Source: Blasia pusilla
Taxonomy: Eukaryota; Marchantiophyta; Marchantiopsida; Blasiales
Direction of reading: 5' to 3'
Assembly: GCA_050084515.1 (NCBI GenBank)
Contig: CM114271.1
Span: 58,466,001 to 58,530,000 of the forward strand
DNA: 64,000 bases
Shown: piece by piece, positions 1 through 11,928 of the stretch
Layout of the letters: the number at the start of each line of letters is the position of its first letter
Position numbering within the stretch: position 1 is the first letter of the stretch
Made by a program: the position numbers and the translations under genes
Notes under the pieces: model-generated
The model's input: the letters and a program-made list of their open reading frames with translations, nothing else
The model's database searches: none
Told to the model about the DNA's origin: nothing

Positions 1-361
1 CCTAGTATGTAGGACGCTGACTCCTCCCAGTAATCCAGGGAAAACCCCATCGGGTCTAACACTGCTCCACCAACCAAGATGTCGTAGGACTCTCCATCAG
101 TCACTATCGCCTTGGGGCGCACCACGGACTCATCTCTAGGATGTCCCAGGGCGAATCCTCAACACGACCTTCTGTCGGGTGATATATTGTGTGGTACTCG
201 CTCCACCCAAGGATGTCTGTATCCGAAATGGACAACGCTCCACATCGGCTCTCGTCAAGCCCAATCCTCTGAAATGACGCTTTTCCCAACATTAATGGTT
301 GCGCTCCTGAATCCAACAAGATGCATTGCGGACTAAAAGCTCCACCTCTAGGACTCACCAA
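1..361 (-). pseudogene. Retroviral-type aspartic protease, A-left (partial)
   Basis: The minus-strand translation contains LLDSGAQPLMLGK, the D-S-G-A active-site loop of a pepsin-like retroelement protease, at about 300-340. Past a frameshift it continues to ESYDILVGGAVLDPMGF at about 40-95, which aligns with the protease C-terminal part of element C (ESYDVLVGSTVLYPLGF). The protease would process the gag-pol polyprotein. It is broken by frameshifts and cut by the window edge. Confidence 0.65.
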
Positions 362-1100
362 CTGGAAGACCTCTCCTTATTTATTTAGCAACACAACACC
401 AGAGAAGCCATGGCACGCTCTATCGCAGGTCTAGCGGGCATCTCCCCCATTCTAGCTGCCGGAGCCTACCATGAATCTGACGTGGACGGCCCGAGCATCC
501 GCTCCAAGGGCACGTCCATCACCTCCTCTACAATCACCTCTGAACATGATGCAGGAACTCGAACTCCGCACTCACGTAGTAAAGCGGCGAGTCGAAAAGC
601 CTCGGCGGGCGTACCCCGAACGTCATAAGGTCGGAAGCAGAAAATAAAGGAGTGCGGTATACAACGGTGGCCGCCCCCAACAACGTGCTCGACACATGCC
701 CCTCCTGAGCATAAAAAATAGGAGTCGTCGCACTCGCTTCTCCCACCGTCCTCCGTGCCTGCACATCAACAACATCACCAACTCTCCAGGAACTTTGATG
801 AGGACCCATCGATGGGGTCCTCATCGTTTCGGACAATGTGAAAGACTGAGGAAGCTTAGTCTGTTTTTTGGCTTTCCCTCGTTGTGGATCCAACTATGCC
901 GCTGCTCCAACTAAACGCGTCACATATGCGGCGGCCTCCATCTGGGCAACCTTGCACATCCAACCAGGATCCTCCAGATCTTTGGCTGCTCCTGTATGAT
1001 GTCAATGCCACGGATCCGGCATCAAGTAACCACAATGCCATAGCAAAAATCTGCTCCTGTAGCTGTTGTATCTGAGCAGCCATCCCAGCCTCACGTCCAG
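362..1100 (-). pseudogene. gag-protease linker of A-left
   Basis: This stretch joins gag to protease. One minus-strand segment (about 830-895) reads MDPQRGKAKKQTKLPQS, which resembles the linker of element B near 39560-39620 (LDPQRGEAGRRLGFP). A Q-rich helical piece lies just upstream in the reading direction (about 1030-1083). No catalytic motif is visible. I assign it to the element only because a similar segment sits in the same place in B. Confidence 0.45.
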
Positions 1101-2590
1101 CAACCCCTCGGCGTATCTAGGTGGTGGTACTCTACCTCCTCCATAGGCGACTCGACCACCCTGTCGGGCAACTCTAGCTCCTCGTCCCCCAACGGGACCA
1201 CATGGTGCACGATCTCTAGCCCACCCGGACCGACTACTCGCTCTAGTGCCCTCCGAGGCCCTCGGTCCGGACGTAACTCAGGATGTAAACTGAAACACCA
1301 GGCGCGTGTGTGACCATACCTGTGACAATAGTCATACTAATAGCCTCCTAGTGCAGCACCATCTCCTCCTCCATGCTGAGGCACACGTCCATGACCCAGA
1401 CGATGACGCAATTGCACTGATGATGGGCTCCACCACAAGACCAACAAGTAATAGTAGGCGGCCGCTGCAGAGCCGCATATGAAGGCATAGGTCTATGTGG
1501 CATGGCCTCCCGGTATCCTCCTTGAGCTCGTGGTGCCACAGTCGACCTATCTCGGAGTCCACGTTGCTGCACATGTGGTGCAGACAATTGTGACTGCTCT
1601 CGCCCAGAACCCATGGTGGCTAGGCTCTCCTCCGCCATGTTGCGCTCAATGTTCTCGGCGGTCCTAAAAAAAACTCTCAACGTAGGGGAGATGTTCATAA
1701 GAAGTACCCCCTCCCGCACCCGTGTCCGTAGGGTCCGGTCCAACATCGCGTACCATGACTGGATAACTTGAGCCTCTATCACCCCCCGAGTGACGTTGAT
1801 CAACCGGCGCAAGCGAGTCTAAGCCTCACGCAAACTCTCACCCGTGCGCCTGTGGAAGTCGTGGATGCTCCGCAACTTCTCCTTCTGTACCCCCTGGAAG
1901 CTCGCCCTCAACTCAACAAAGAACTCAACCACAAGGTTGAACCTAGGACGAACCCGACTAGACGGTGCAACTGCTCCCGTGCGAGTGACCTCTCATAAAA
2001 TGTCACTAGTGGAAGAGGAAGTAGCCTTTCTTGACTCCTCCTCCTCATCTGGGAACGGCTCCGTCCATGACACATAATGTGGGTCATAGTAGAACCTCCA
2101 CGCCTTGATCTCATGTGCATATCTTTGAGAGAACTCATGGTAATCGCCCATGGCCGCCCCCTCTAAATGTTGGAACATACCGTTCCATGCTGTAAACGGG
2201 TTGAACTCTTTGGAGTTCTTGGCCCGCTGGGAGTTGCACCAACTCCTAAACTTTGCTATGAAATCGTGCAACTCAATCGTGCCTACTGCACCTGAAAACC
2301 TATGCGGTCCTCTACCCTGGTCGTCCATCTCGTACATCCAACTGGTAGGACCACTCACAATGTGTGGCGATGTGCTCACAAACTCCTCTACACCCTCCCC
2401 CTCGTCTGATAATGACACAGAAGGAGGTCGAGGTGGTCCCTCACTTGGAGACCCTCGAAACCTCGCGCCCCTTTGCGTAAAACCTCTAGAGCTACTCTCG
2501 GGTTCACCACCTTGCCTCTCAAAGTCTTCAATGGACTCCGTGATGACCCTCGTGCCCCTCTCACCCGATCACTCTGAACCTCGTGAGTAA
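1100..2590 (-). pseudogene. gag, A-left, with zinc knuckle
   Basis: Minus-strand gag (capsid and nucleocapsid), the structural protein that packages element RNA. Capsid-like segments include GAVGTIELHDFIAKF, MFQHLEGAAMGDYHEF and SLREAYTRLRRLINVT-type sequence, all conserved with A-right and B. A CCHC-like knuckle (CWSCGGAHHQCNC) lies at about 1408-1446, the expected nucleocapsid position. The frame changes several times, so no intact protein is made. The N-terminal R/G/S-rich segment is at about 2420-2590. Confidence 0.7.
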
Positions 2591-2599
2591 TTCCTCAAT

Positions 2600-4375
2600 C
2601 ACTCATCCCAAACATGCGGCACTCGATCTACACTCTCCCTCCCCGAGACATGTAACGTGCGGCAATACGCGGCGTGGTGTGGCAAATCGACCATGCTATC
2701 ATCTCATCGACAACCTACCCTAAACTCTGGACATCCCACACAGGTCTATGTCCCCTAAGCCACATTCATAAATAATGCTCTCAGCATCCACAAACCCAAT
2801 ATCCCCAAATAAACTAGCCAAATCCCTGAATCCCTCACACGTGCAGGGTAAAGGGCCAGAATGGGTAACCTGAACACATGTCAATGTCGCTCCTCAGCAA
2901 CTGCAAATCTTGACCCCAACTTGGTCGTGGAGACAACTCCTCCAATCAGCAAGTCATACTCCTCTCGTAGTGACGCTGCTCAAAACTCCTCGATAGACAC
3001 TACGATTCCAGCGGAACAGTGCAGCATTGCAGGCGGCACGGAACAGCTACAAACGGCACGGCCCTCCATGGTGGGATGCGACACTCGGCGGCATACCCTC
3101 CTCAATTACCAATAAACCCACACTTTGCTCCACAATGACGGTGCGGTTTCGTGATCAAGACGGTGCGGTGCGGCCACGAGCGGCACGACGCGGCGGGTTG
3201 CGGCTACGAGCGTCACGGCACGATACTCGATCGTCGTCGAGCGGTTACCAATCACAACATAGCAGCATGAAATGAAAACTCAAACACCGTAACCGGAGGT
3301 CATCTGCCATCACTGGTTGATGACGAAACTGTGATGACGGTGGCGGCCAAAACAAAGTACCTAGTGGTGACGCAAAGTAGAGAATCAACGAACATCGTGG
3401 AAGATCCTCCACTCCGTAATGGCGGCAATGGCAACCAAAGGGTGGACAACGGACATTGGTCCATTGACGGTGACGGTTGACTGCTGATGGTGACGGCCAA
3501 TCGATGACGGTGATTGTTGATTGTTGACGGTTTTGGTTGACCGTCGATGGCAAACCGTTGACGGTGACGGCCGCCGCCGGTGTGGCGGCTGGTTTAGGGT
3601 TTGAAATAATTTAACCCTACAAATCGTTTGGTAATGGGAGTTTTGCAAGATTGACCATAACTTTTTGCTCGTGACTCCAAATTGCGCATTGTTTGTTGCA
3701 CAACGTGCACAACTTCACGATTTACGAGAGCGTAAAAAAATTGATGGGGATTGTCGTAAAGCCCAATGTCTCTTTCTCCTACACAAAATTTGGCAGCGCT
3801 TTCATGCTGATTTCTCCCAACGAAAATGTAAAACTTGTAAAAATAAAAATCAGCAAGCTACATGGTGCTCCCGAGAGCACCGGCATGGGGGAACTCGCCC
3901 CCATACTCAATCCCTTTCTCAAAGGTGTGCACTCTCTCTCATGTCAAACCAAACCCTCTCTTCTAATGAGAGGCTTGGATTACACTCACAAGGCAAGGGA
4001 CCATAGCTCCGTTGTCTCATGCTTAAAGGTTCAACAAAGAGAGAATGAGTTCTCAAACTCTCTCTCCTTGAGGTATACCCCTCCCCTCTCCCAAGCTCTC
4101 TCCATGTTAACCTATGCTCCCAAGTCACCTCCTTGGCTCTTCACCTGATTTTGGAGGTCAAGGGCCACTTTCCAAAATAGAAAGGCAACTATCCTCGATA
4201 TGGAAACTTACTCGAAATAGTAAGTTTCTATATATAACTCCAAATGAGCCGAAACGAAGGGGAAACTTGCTCTCTCAGGTTTCCCTGGGCCTCAACAGGT
4301 CATTCCCGACCTCCAGGGCCTGTCCTCCACTACTTGTGAAGACGCTCTACTAGATCCCACCGATCTTTCCTCACA
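2600..4375 (-). repeat. Leader/terminal block of A-left, duplicated at 6490-8565
   Basis: About 1.8 kb upstream of gag resembles 6490-8565 over its whole length. Shared landmarks are the TTTAGGGTTTGAA segment (about 3595 and 7567), the CCTCCTTGGCTCTT segment (about 4130 and 8331) and the block start TAGTAGAGCGTC (about 4343 and 8542). It is non-coding apart from a short tail of methyltransferase-like sequence at the high-coordinate end. It presumably contains the terminal repeat plus leader RNA. The precise repeat border is not resolved. Confidence 0.55.
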
Positions 4376-5230
4376 ATTGGGATAAGCCGATCCATGCGCG
4401 TACCTTGAATCGCCCAAAATTGGCACATTCTCTAAAATATATGTTGGAGAACAAGGCTGATGCTTATGTAAATATCGCAAGATTTGCATCATCTCCCAAA
4501 ATAGCCTGGACCGAGTGTCAGCTAACTTGCTATCTCGTCCAACACTCGATTGGCCCTGACACGGCCAACCAGCAATGACTAAGTCTATGGTCCCTACCCG
4601 GTCGAAGTCCTACGCCCCCAACAATAAAATGTCTCTCGAGAGGGAACTTTGGTAACCTTGAATGGCGGACACAGACAACAAGTCGAGAAAATGGAGGCGT
4701 AACAATGCCACATGGTGAAGTGAAGCGTGCCTTGCAGCATCATCAATCTCCACATACAGGTACTGCTCCACGTGCACTCCAATGTGCAAAACAACAGCTA
4801 GTCGAGTGCAGATCCCTCCAAAGAGATCCAATACCCGAATACTCTCCTCTAGGATGCACCACACAATCGAGGTGGTGTCCAAAGGGGTCATAACAACACT
4901 CCTGCCTACCAGGGGTTCCTCTGACCCATCATACTCTAGTGCAAACGTCTCGCTCCACGCTGTCTGCACATGCTTAGTGGATAAGCGTCGGAGCTCCTCA
5001 GTTAAGCCCCTAAGCGGCACCTCTCCTCCACGGACTGATGCGGCTACCAAGACACTCCTCTCCATAGAAATGTCAAGAACAAGAGTATCCTATGTATGGA
5101 CATGTGCCTCAATCAAATCACTAGGCCAAGTGATGGCACTACTAAATGGTGCTAAGGTCGCCATCTCTCCTGGTCATCGCTCGATCATTGCACCTATGAA
5201 TTGAATGGATAATAAGCTAAGGCACCCATC
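4376..5230 (-). pseudogene. C5-cytosine DNA methyltransferase domain, A-right
   Basis: DNMT catalytic domain, which would transfer a methyl group from AdoMet to carbon 5 of cytosine. Motif I (AdoMet loop) reads IRVLDLFGGI at about 4811-4845, followed by the acidic motif QYLYVEIDD. Motif IV reads DLVIAGWPCQGQSS with the catalytic Cys at about 4554-4570. Motif VI reads YILENVPILGDSR at about 4415-4445. Motifs IX and X are lost at the junction with the next unit. Frames shift between the motifs. The motif order is that of the C5-MTase family, and the position after protease matches B and C. Confidence 0.8.
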
Positions 5231-5600
5231 ACCTCAATGCCATTCAGGTCTGTGAGACACTGACTCCTCCTAGTTACCCAATGGAAAAGCCCATCGGATA
5301 TAACATTGCTCCAGCAACTAAAATATCGTAGGACTCTCCATCAATCATTATCGACTGGGCTTGCACTACACACTCATTTGTAGGATGTCCTGGGAAAATC
5401 CTCACCATGACCTTCTATCGGATGATGTATTGTGTGGTACTCACTCCACCCAAGGATGTCTGTTTTCGGAATGGACAACGCTCCACATTGGCTCTCGTCA
5501 AGCCCAATCCTCTTAATGACGCTTTCCCCGACATCAGGGGTTGCGCTCCTGAATCCAACAAGACGCACTACGGACTAAGAGCTCTACCTCCTAGACTCAC
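5231..5600 (-). pseudogene. Aspartic protease remnant, A-right
   Basis: Minus-strand fragment homologous to the protease of A-left (shared stretch IGLDESQCGALSI, then TDILGWSEYHTI). The D-S-G-A loop at about 5550 is partly eroded (LLDSGAQPLMSGKA across a frame change). Gag runs straight into it because the nucleocapsid region is deleted. Confidence 0.6.
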
Positions 5601-5679
5601 CAACTCTCAATGTAGGGGATGTGTTCATAAGAAGCATCCCCTCTCGCACCCGTGTCCGCAAGGTTTGATCTAGCATCTC

Positions 5680-6485
5680 GTACCATGATTGGATAGCATG
5701 AGCCTCTATCATCCCCTAAGTGACGTTGATCAACCGGCGCAAGCAAGTGTAAGCCTCACGCAAGCTCTCACCCAGGCGCGTCTCGAAGTCATGGGTGGTC
5801 TGCAACTTCTCCTTCCGTACCCCGTGGTAGCTCGCCCTCAACTCAATGAAGAACTCAACCACAGGGTTGAACTTGGGACGAACCCGACTAGACGGTGCAC
5901 CTGCTCCAATGCAAGCGACCCCTCCTAAAACATCACTAGTGGAAGAGGAAGAAACCTCTCCTGACTCCTCCTCCTCATCTAGGAACGGCTCCGTCCATGA
6001 CACATAGTGTGGGTCATAGTAGAGTCGCCATGCCTCAATCTCTTGGGCATATCTGTGGGAGAACTCATGGTAATCGTCCATGGGCGCCCCCTCTAAATGC
6101 TGGAACATACCATTCCATGTTGTAAACGGGTTGAACTTTATGGAGTTCCTAGCCCGCTGTGAGTCATACCAACTCTTAAACTCCGCAATAAAGTCATGTA
6201 GCTCTATGGTGCCTACAGCACCCAAAAACCTACGCGGTCATGTACCCTGGTCGTCCATCTCGTACGCCCAACTGGTAGGAGCACTCAATGTGTACGGTGG
6301 ATCACTAACACAATCCTGTAAACGCTCCTCCTTGTCTAAAGACAACACATAATAAGATCAAGGTGGTCTCTGATGTGGAGACCCTCGAAACCTCGCACCC
6401 CTCCGAGTAAACCCTCCAGAGCTACTCTCAGGTCCATTACCTCGCCTCTCAAAATCCTGAAAGGACGCCGTGATGAACCTTGTGC
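5680..6485 (-). pseudogene. gag capsid region, A-right
   Basis: The longest open part of gag in this family: minus-strand 5716-6225 is open for about 170 codons with capsid-like motifs GAVGTIELHDFIAEF, MFQHLEGAPMDDYHEF and LGESLREAYTCLRRL. The R/G/S-rich N-terminal segment (RRGNGPESSSGGF) lies at about 6390-6450, past a frame break. No zinc knuckle follows. Confidence 0.7.
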
Positions 6486-6489
6486 CCCT

Positions 6490-8565
6490 CTCACACAATC
6501 CCTCTCAATCTCGTGATTAATCCCTCAATCCCTCAATCAATCTCACTTAATCCCTCAACTAAACATGCGGCACTCAATCTACACTCTTTCACTTAGACGT
6601 GTGTTGTGCGGCAACAAGCCGCATGGTGCAGCAAATCAACTAATCTATCATCTTATCAACAAACTATCATCAACTCTGGAGATCCCACACAAGTCAATGT
6701 CCCCTTAACCCATACATCATCGATGCTCATAGCATCAACACGAAACCCAATATCCCAAATAACTTTCCAATACTCAGAAATCCCTCACGTGTGTAGGGTA
6801 AAAGACCATAATGTGTAACTTGACACTAATGTTGGTGTCGCTCCTCGGCAAGTGCAAATCTCAACCTCAACCCGATTGTGAAGACAACTCCTCCAATCAG
6901 CAAGTCCTACTCCTCTTGTATTGCCACTGCTCAAACCTCCTCGATTTGCGATGCAGGTTTAGCGGCACTGGCGCCACGAAATGGCTACAAACGACACGGC
7001 ACTCGAAAATGGGGTGCGGCACTCGACGGCATACCCTCCTCAATCAGCAATTCACACGCTCTGCACCTTAGTGAAGAAGCGGTTCTGTGATCAAGACGAT
7101 GCGGTGCGGCCACAAGCTACACGACGCCGCAATCGGCGGCGCGTTGAGGCTATGGGCGTCACGGCACGGTACTCGATCGTTGTCAAGCGGCTACCAATCC
7201 CAACAAAGCAACATGAAATGAAAACTCAAACACCATAACCCGAGGTCACCTGCCATCACTGGTTGATGAGGAAACTACGGTGACGGTGGCGGCCAAACCA
7301 AAGTACGTGGTGGCGGCGCAAGTCAGGGAATCAACGGTGGTCGTGGAAGACCCTCCACTCGGTAATAGCGGAAATGGAAACCAAAGGGTGGACAAAAATC
7401 CAATGAGGCTTTGAGCAGCGCTAGGCAACGACAGAGGCCTACGGTGGACGATGTAACTTTGACGATGACAGTTGACCATTGATGGCGATGGTTGACTGTT
7501 GGTGGTAACGGTTCACCATTGATGGAAGACCATTGACGATGACTATGACGACGTCGGCTACTTGTTTAGGGTTTGAACAATTAAACCCTAAAATTTGCCT
7601 AGCAATGGCAGTTTTGCAAGATTGACCATAACGTTTTGGTCGTAACTCCAAATTGCATACCGTTTGTTGTACAACGTGCAAAATTTTACGATCTACAACA
7701 ACGTTAAGGAATATTTGGAATTGAACATTCCGGTAAAAACTTACAGGGATTGTAGTCAAGCCCAACGTCACTTTCTCCTATGTAAAATTCCACTGCACTT
7801 CCGTGCTTATTTTTTCCAACAAAAATGTAAGACCACTGCACGAGCATGGAGCAATTCGCCCCCATACTCAATTCTTATAAAAAAATTGGGCAGTGCTTCC
7901 GCGTGCCACTCTCCCGTATAAAAAATTAGCAAAGCAAAACAGCAAACTCGCACGTATCTTGCTCCGGTGGGCACTCCCATGAGCCATGAACCATGGAACA
8001 TGGTCCCCCAACCCGTACCAAACATCGAGCAACCAGTGAGCTCCCTCATGAAGCTCTCTCACTCACTCATTTGTAAAATAAGATCCAACCTCTCTCACAA
8101 CACCATAGTTCTCACATGTGTGCACTCTCACATGTCTCTCTTGATGTCAAACCAAACCCACTCTCCTAATGAGAGGCTTGGGTAACAATCACAAGGCAAG
8201 GGACCATAGCTCCGTTGCCTCGTACCAAGAGGTTCAACGAAGAGAGAATGAGCTCTCAAGTTCTCTCTCCTTGAGGTATATCCCTTCCCCTCTCCTCAGC
8301 TCTCTCCATGGTAACCTATGCCCCAAGTCACCTCCTTGGCTCTTGACCTGATGTAAGAGGTCAAGGATTACCACAAATAGAACGTCGATCATGTTCTAAA
8401 AAATATATGTACCTAAAATAGCAAGTTTCTCAATATGGCTCCAAATGAGTTGAAACGAAGGGGAAACCTGCTCTCTCAGATCTCCAAGGGCCTCAGCAAG
8501 TCATCATTGACCTATTGAGCCTATCCTCCACTACTCATGTAGACGCTCTACTAGATCTCACCGAT
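6490..8565 (-). repeat. Leader/terminal block of A-right, duplicate of 2600-4375
   Basis: Non-coding block upstream of A-right gag, about 2.0 kb, similar along its length to 2600-4375 and slightly longer. Its outer end at about 8565 (TAGATCTCACCGATC on the plus strand) is also where similarity to the first copy stops and Helitron-like sequence begins. I see no coding sequence in it beyond a degenerate methyltransferase tail near 8440-8565. Confidence 0.55.
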
Positions 8566-8629
8566 CTATCGTAAAAGACGTGACATAGAGATTTTTCCAC
8601 CTTTTTTACGAGGTCCTTTATACACACCT

Positions 8630-9575
8630 ATCTAGGTATGCTGTTAATGCGCACATCCTTGGTAGTCCATCTTGGCACCGACAACATTTAAAGGATCTTA
8701 AGGCAATGGTGAAAAAGTGGGATATGCTCGACCTATTTCTCACCCTCACTTCTGATGAAGTATCAAATTCCATATGGCTTGAAATTGACAACATAGAAGT
8801 CATTCTCCGTAGGCTTAACCCATCTTTCACATGGAGAAATGCTCCTACTGAATGTGCCTCGTTATTTCATGATGGGTTGAGGGCATTTTTACATAATTAC
8901 ATCCTTGGAGAAGCTAAGATTTTAGGATACATTCATAACTACTTTATAAGGTATGAGCTACAAGGTCCGAGTAGCCTTCATTCTCATATAATACTTTGGG
9001 TTGACCAACAAGATATTGATCAAGCAACGTCTGAAAATTGTTGTTACATCCCTTCCATCAATGATATTGACACAGGCTACACAACTCATGTAGATGTCCT
9101 TCATAAACTTCATCACCTTGTTACAACCAAGCACCTTCAAACTTGCAAACAAGAAGAGTGCATCATAAAAGCTACAAAAGATCATCCGCCATACTGTCGT
9201 ATGGGGTTCCCCACAAACTCAAACTTTCAGAGAGAGCCTAGTATAGACCCACATACTATGAAATGGTGATACTAAAGACCAGGACATGAACATCGCAACG
9301 TGATTCCCTATCACCCTACAATACTAGTACTTTGGGGAGCGCACATGAACTTACAACGTGTGACTAATGTATAGTGGTCCTTCTATTTGTTGAAATATGC
9401 CTTGAAATCAGAGTCGCAGGGATCTTTGAATATGAATACAAAGTGTGCAAGGTGTCTAGGACTTGAAAATTTGGATGAAATAAGGTTGCGTCTCATACCT
9501 GGTCTTATATTGAATCGCCCTGTCTCATCGATAGAGGCAACCTTGAAAACTTTGAGAATTCCCATCATCTAAAGA
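8630..9575 (+). pseudogene. Helitron Rep (HUH endonuclease) remnant
   Basis: HUH-type Rep nicks single strands and forms a phosphotyrosine link during rolling-circle transposition. Seen here: GSPSWHRQHLKDLKAMVKKW and DLFLTLTSDE (helitron-like N domain), the metal-binding His-x-His in SLHSHIILW at about 8976-9000, a Cys-rich LQTCKQEEC...YCRMGFP segment near 9135-9210, and the tyrosine motif FYLLKYALK (two Tyr four residues apart) at about 9379-9405. The first 560 bases (8706-9269) are a single open frame. After that stops and shifts appear. The order of motifs is as in known Helitron Rep proteins. Confidence 0.75.
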
Positions 9576-9589
9576 TCCTAGAGTGTCCA

Positions 9590-9990
9590 GTATATTGACT
9601 CTAGTCCTCCCCATAGAAGAACCATCACGTATAAAAATGCCAGTACAGTTTGCATACATCCAATAATCTTATACTGCCATCGTCTTGAATGCCTTTCCAA
9701 TTTGGCGTTCTTTCAGTTATGGAGTTCTCATGAAATCCTTGCAATAGGTACAAAAAGCTCAAAGAAATTTGTCGCACATGACTCCATTGGAAACTTGTTA
9801 TGTAGAATAGACAGACTTGTCCGATTCACTGAATATCACCCACTGCATCAGTCGAACGAATTCTTCTACAACATACTACTCAGCCACATTACATTTAGGT
9901 CGGAAGGTGAGATTCTCTCCGTAGAATGTCCTGATTGGACATATTTACAGGAGTGCATTTTTTGAGGTGTTTTTGGTGGTCCTTCATCAA
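9590..9990 (+). pseudogene. Helitron Rep-helicase linker remnant
   Basis: Plus-strand segment 9702-9965 is open and reads RIDRLVRFTEYHP...FFYNILLSHITF...WTYLQECIF. It resembles the segment between Rep and helicase in Helitron proteins (pattern YYLRLLL-H then a conserved F/Y-x-x-A/E-C). Assignment rests on position and this weak pattern. Confidence 0.5.
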
Positions 9991-10239
9991 TAGTTGAGGA
10001 AATTTTAAAAAAATGTTGTATCTAATCTATGGAGGGAAGTTCATGCAAGTGAAATTGTAACGAAAGTAATGGACTCTATTGAACCACAATTAGTGTTTGA
10101 TGTAGACCCCAATACATTTTGTATTAGTGAACCACATAGCAATGACACCACTAATATACCCCAACCACATGGCACACGGGCTTACCTTTCAGTATGTTGA
10201 ACTGTAGAAAACTATAATTTTATGAGACTATCAGTAGAC

Positions 10240-11405
10240 TCTCAGTTGGTGTGATGATAACTAGTCCACCAGAATCTAGCAAGACATTCTTTATCCATTT
10301 CATGCAAAAACATTAGCTTTCTAATTTTGTGGCAACCATATTGATTGCAACGACATGCATTGTTGTTGTAAGGTTGCATGAGCAAGCTACAACACTGCAT
10401 TCTGCCTTTGCCATTCCTGTGAAAGGAGATCTTCCTACAATGCACACTACAAGTGATCAGTATATTCGCCTTAGGGACACTAAAGTAATAGTCATAGATG
10501 AATATTCAATGCTCACCCCTTGATTATTGCATATCATTGCTATGAGGTTACATCAGATTTTCCCATCCTCCAATCTTAGTCCCTTTTGAACAAAACTTGT
10601 TATACTTTTAGGTGAACTTTGTCAACTACCTTCTATTTGTTGGCATAACGTTGTTCCAATGTGCCTATTGTGCCACATATCTTCATCCCCATTTTTCAGC
10701 TAACTGCACAAATATGAACTTTTTGCTCCTATAAGACCGTGGTAGTGATATTGAACTACTCACATTCTTGTCGGAAATCAAGACCAGACAGCCAACGCAA
10801 CATGAAATTATAACTTGTCTTGGTTAGTGCTTTGTTGACGAGGATGTTGGTATAGATTTTATCCAGGAAGACACTTAGATAATCTGTTCTCATGGATCTG
10901 ACGTCCAATTATTTAATGTTGTGGCACTGCAAAGGTTGTATGGGTATGCCTCTACTATTCCTATTCATGTTTCTACAAATGTACCTGCTGACTCTCACTT
11001 CATGACTGGATATCGGATTCCTCCTTCCACCAATTGCAATTGGTTGCAATTGGTTGTAAGGTGTTGCTCACATCTAATATTGATATAAAAAATGAGGAAG
11101 CGAATGGTGCCTCGGTGACAGTATTAGAGTGTAGCTATAGGTCATAGAAATTGTCGACTATAACTATAATGTTGCACTCAAACAACAGAGTCATAAAGAT
11201 ACGTATGACAAACTTTGCTACTCTTCGTCACGGTCTTGACCAGAAGTACCATACAAAAATGTTTCCATTTGTACTTGGGTATGCTATCACTGGCCACAAG
11301 AGCCAAGGCCTCACAGTGGTTGGTAGGTATTTATTAGTGATCAAGGCAGCTTTTGCTCCACGTCTTGTTTATGTTATGTTGTCAGGAGTGAAAAACACAA
11401 ACTAG
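10240..11405 (+). pseudogene. PIF1-like Helitron helicase remnant
   Basis: SF1 DNA helicase that would unwind the displaced strand. A PESSKTFF-like remnant of Walker A lies near 10270. HSAFAIPVKGDLP and the Walker B KVIVIDEYSML are at about 10400-10517. GELCQLPS (motif III-like) is near 10612. The C-terminal PFVLGYAITGHKSQGLTV, followed by RLVYVMLSGV, lies at about 11268-11390 and is typical of PIF1/RecD helicases. Stops and frameshifts separate the motifs. Confidence 0.75.
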
Positions 11406-11928
11406 TTACGCATTATTAGAAATATAGTGCCTGCAGATTTAGTGTTTTTGGCCAGGAAATGTAATGGTGTTTTTCCAAAAAACTGTCACTAACTTGCCAT
11501 GGTTGTAGCGAGCATGTCAACAGACAAAGGATCAACAAAAAGTCGGGCAAGGAGGGCTGCTACTTCACATGCATGAGCAACACACTTAAGTCCAGCTATT
11601 GCTCCATCTCCTATTGTACAACCACCCACTATCTTGCTGAGTGACAGTTTTTCACATGATTACACTCATACTCCGACAACTCAACAACAATCAACATACA
11701 GTATTGAAATCCAAAATTAGCGCGACACCCAGGTTTGTGCATACTGCCACAACTCACACCCTAATTGGTCACTTGAGAACTGTGCAATACACAATTGCGG
11801 TCTCCCCACTAAACACTTCACACAACCAAATTTATACCAACTTTATCAACTATCTCTACTATCAGAGTAGGTCCTTGTACTCATAATGTTTTTATCTGGA
11901 ACCAAAGTTGTAAGTAGACTTTTTCCAT
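11406..11928. other. Stretch without recognisable gene
   Basis: AT-rich sequence downstream of the helicase remnant. Short open frames exist (for example 11641-11886 on the plus strand) but show no familiar motif or biased composition. It may be the 3' part of the Helitron. Confidence 0.3.

Larger units (their letters stand above)
1..4375 (-). mobile_element. Ty3/gypsy-DNMT element, unit A-left (runs off window start)
   Basis: Read on the minus strand this unit holds a long untranslated leader (4375 to about 2600), gag (about 2590 to 1100) and protease (361 to 1), after which the window ends. The order and the protein sequences match elements B and C further right. It is the second of two tandem units: its first 1.8 kb is similar along its length to 6490-8565. 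All reading frames are interrupted. No terminal repeat border can be fixed because the 3' part lies outside the window. Confidence 0.75.
4376..8565 (-). mobile_element. Ty3/gypsy-DNMT element, unit A-right
   Basis: First unit of the tandem pair, read on the minus strand: leader (8565-6490), gag (6485-5680), protease (5600-5231), methyltransferase (5230-4376). Reverse transcriptase, RNase H and integrase are missing: sequence passes from the methyltransferase directly into the leader of the next unit. The zinc-knuckle part of gag is also deleted. It could be a non-autonomous derivative or one copy of a 4.2-kb tandem duplication inside a larger element. Confidence 0.7.
8600..11410 (+). mobile_element. 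Helitron remnant (Rep + PIF1-like helicase)
   Basis: A plus-strand rolling-circle transposon body in which Rep is followed by helicase, the order of Helitron RepHel. Reading frames are broken many times. Neither the 5' TC end nor a 3' hairpin with CTRR could be assigned, so the borders are only the limits of coding similarity. Confidence 0.75.

Noticed and set aside
1-8565. Host methyltransferase gene rather than a mobile element
   Set aside because: The methyltransferase motifs are directly preceded by gag and retroelement protease, and the same arrangement recurs in B and C together with RT and integrase.
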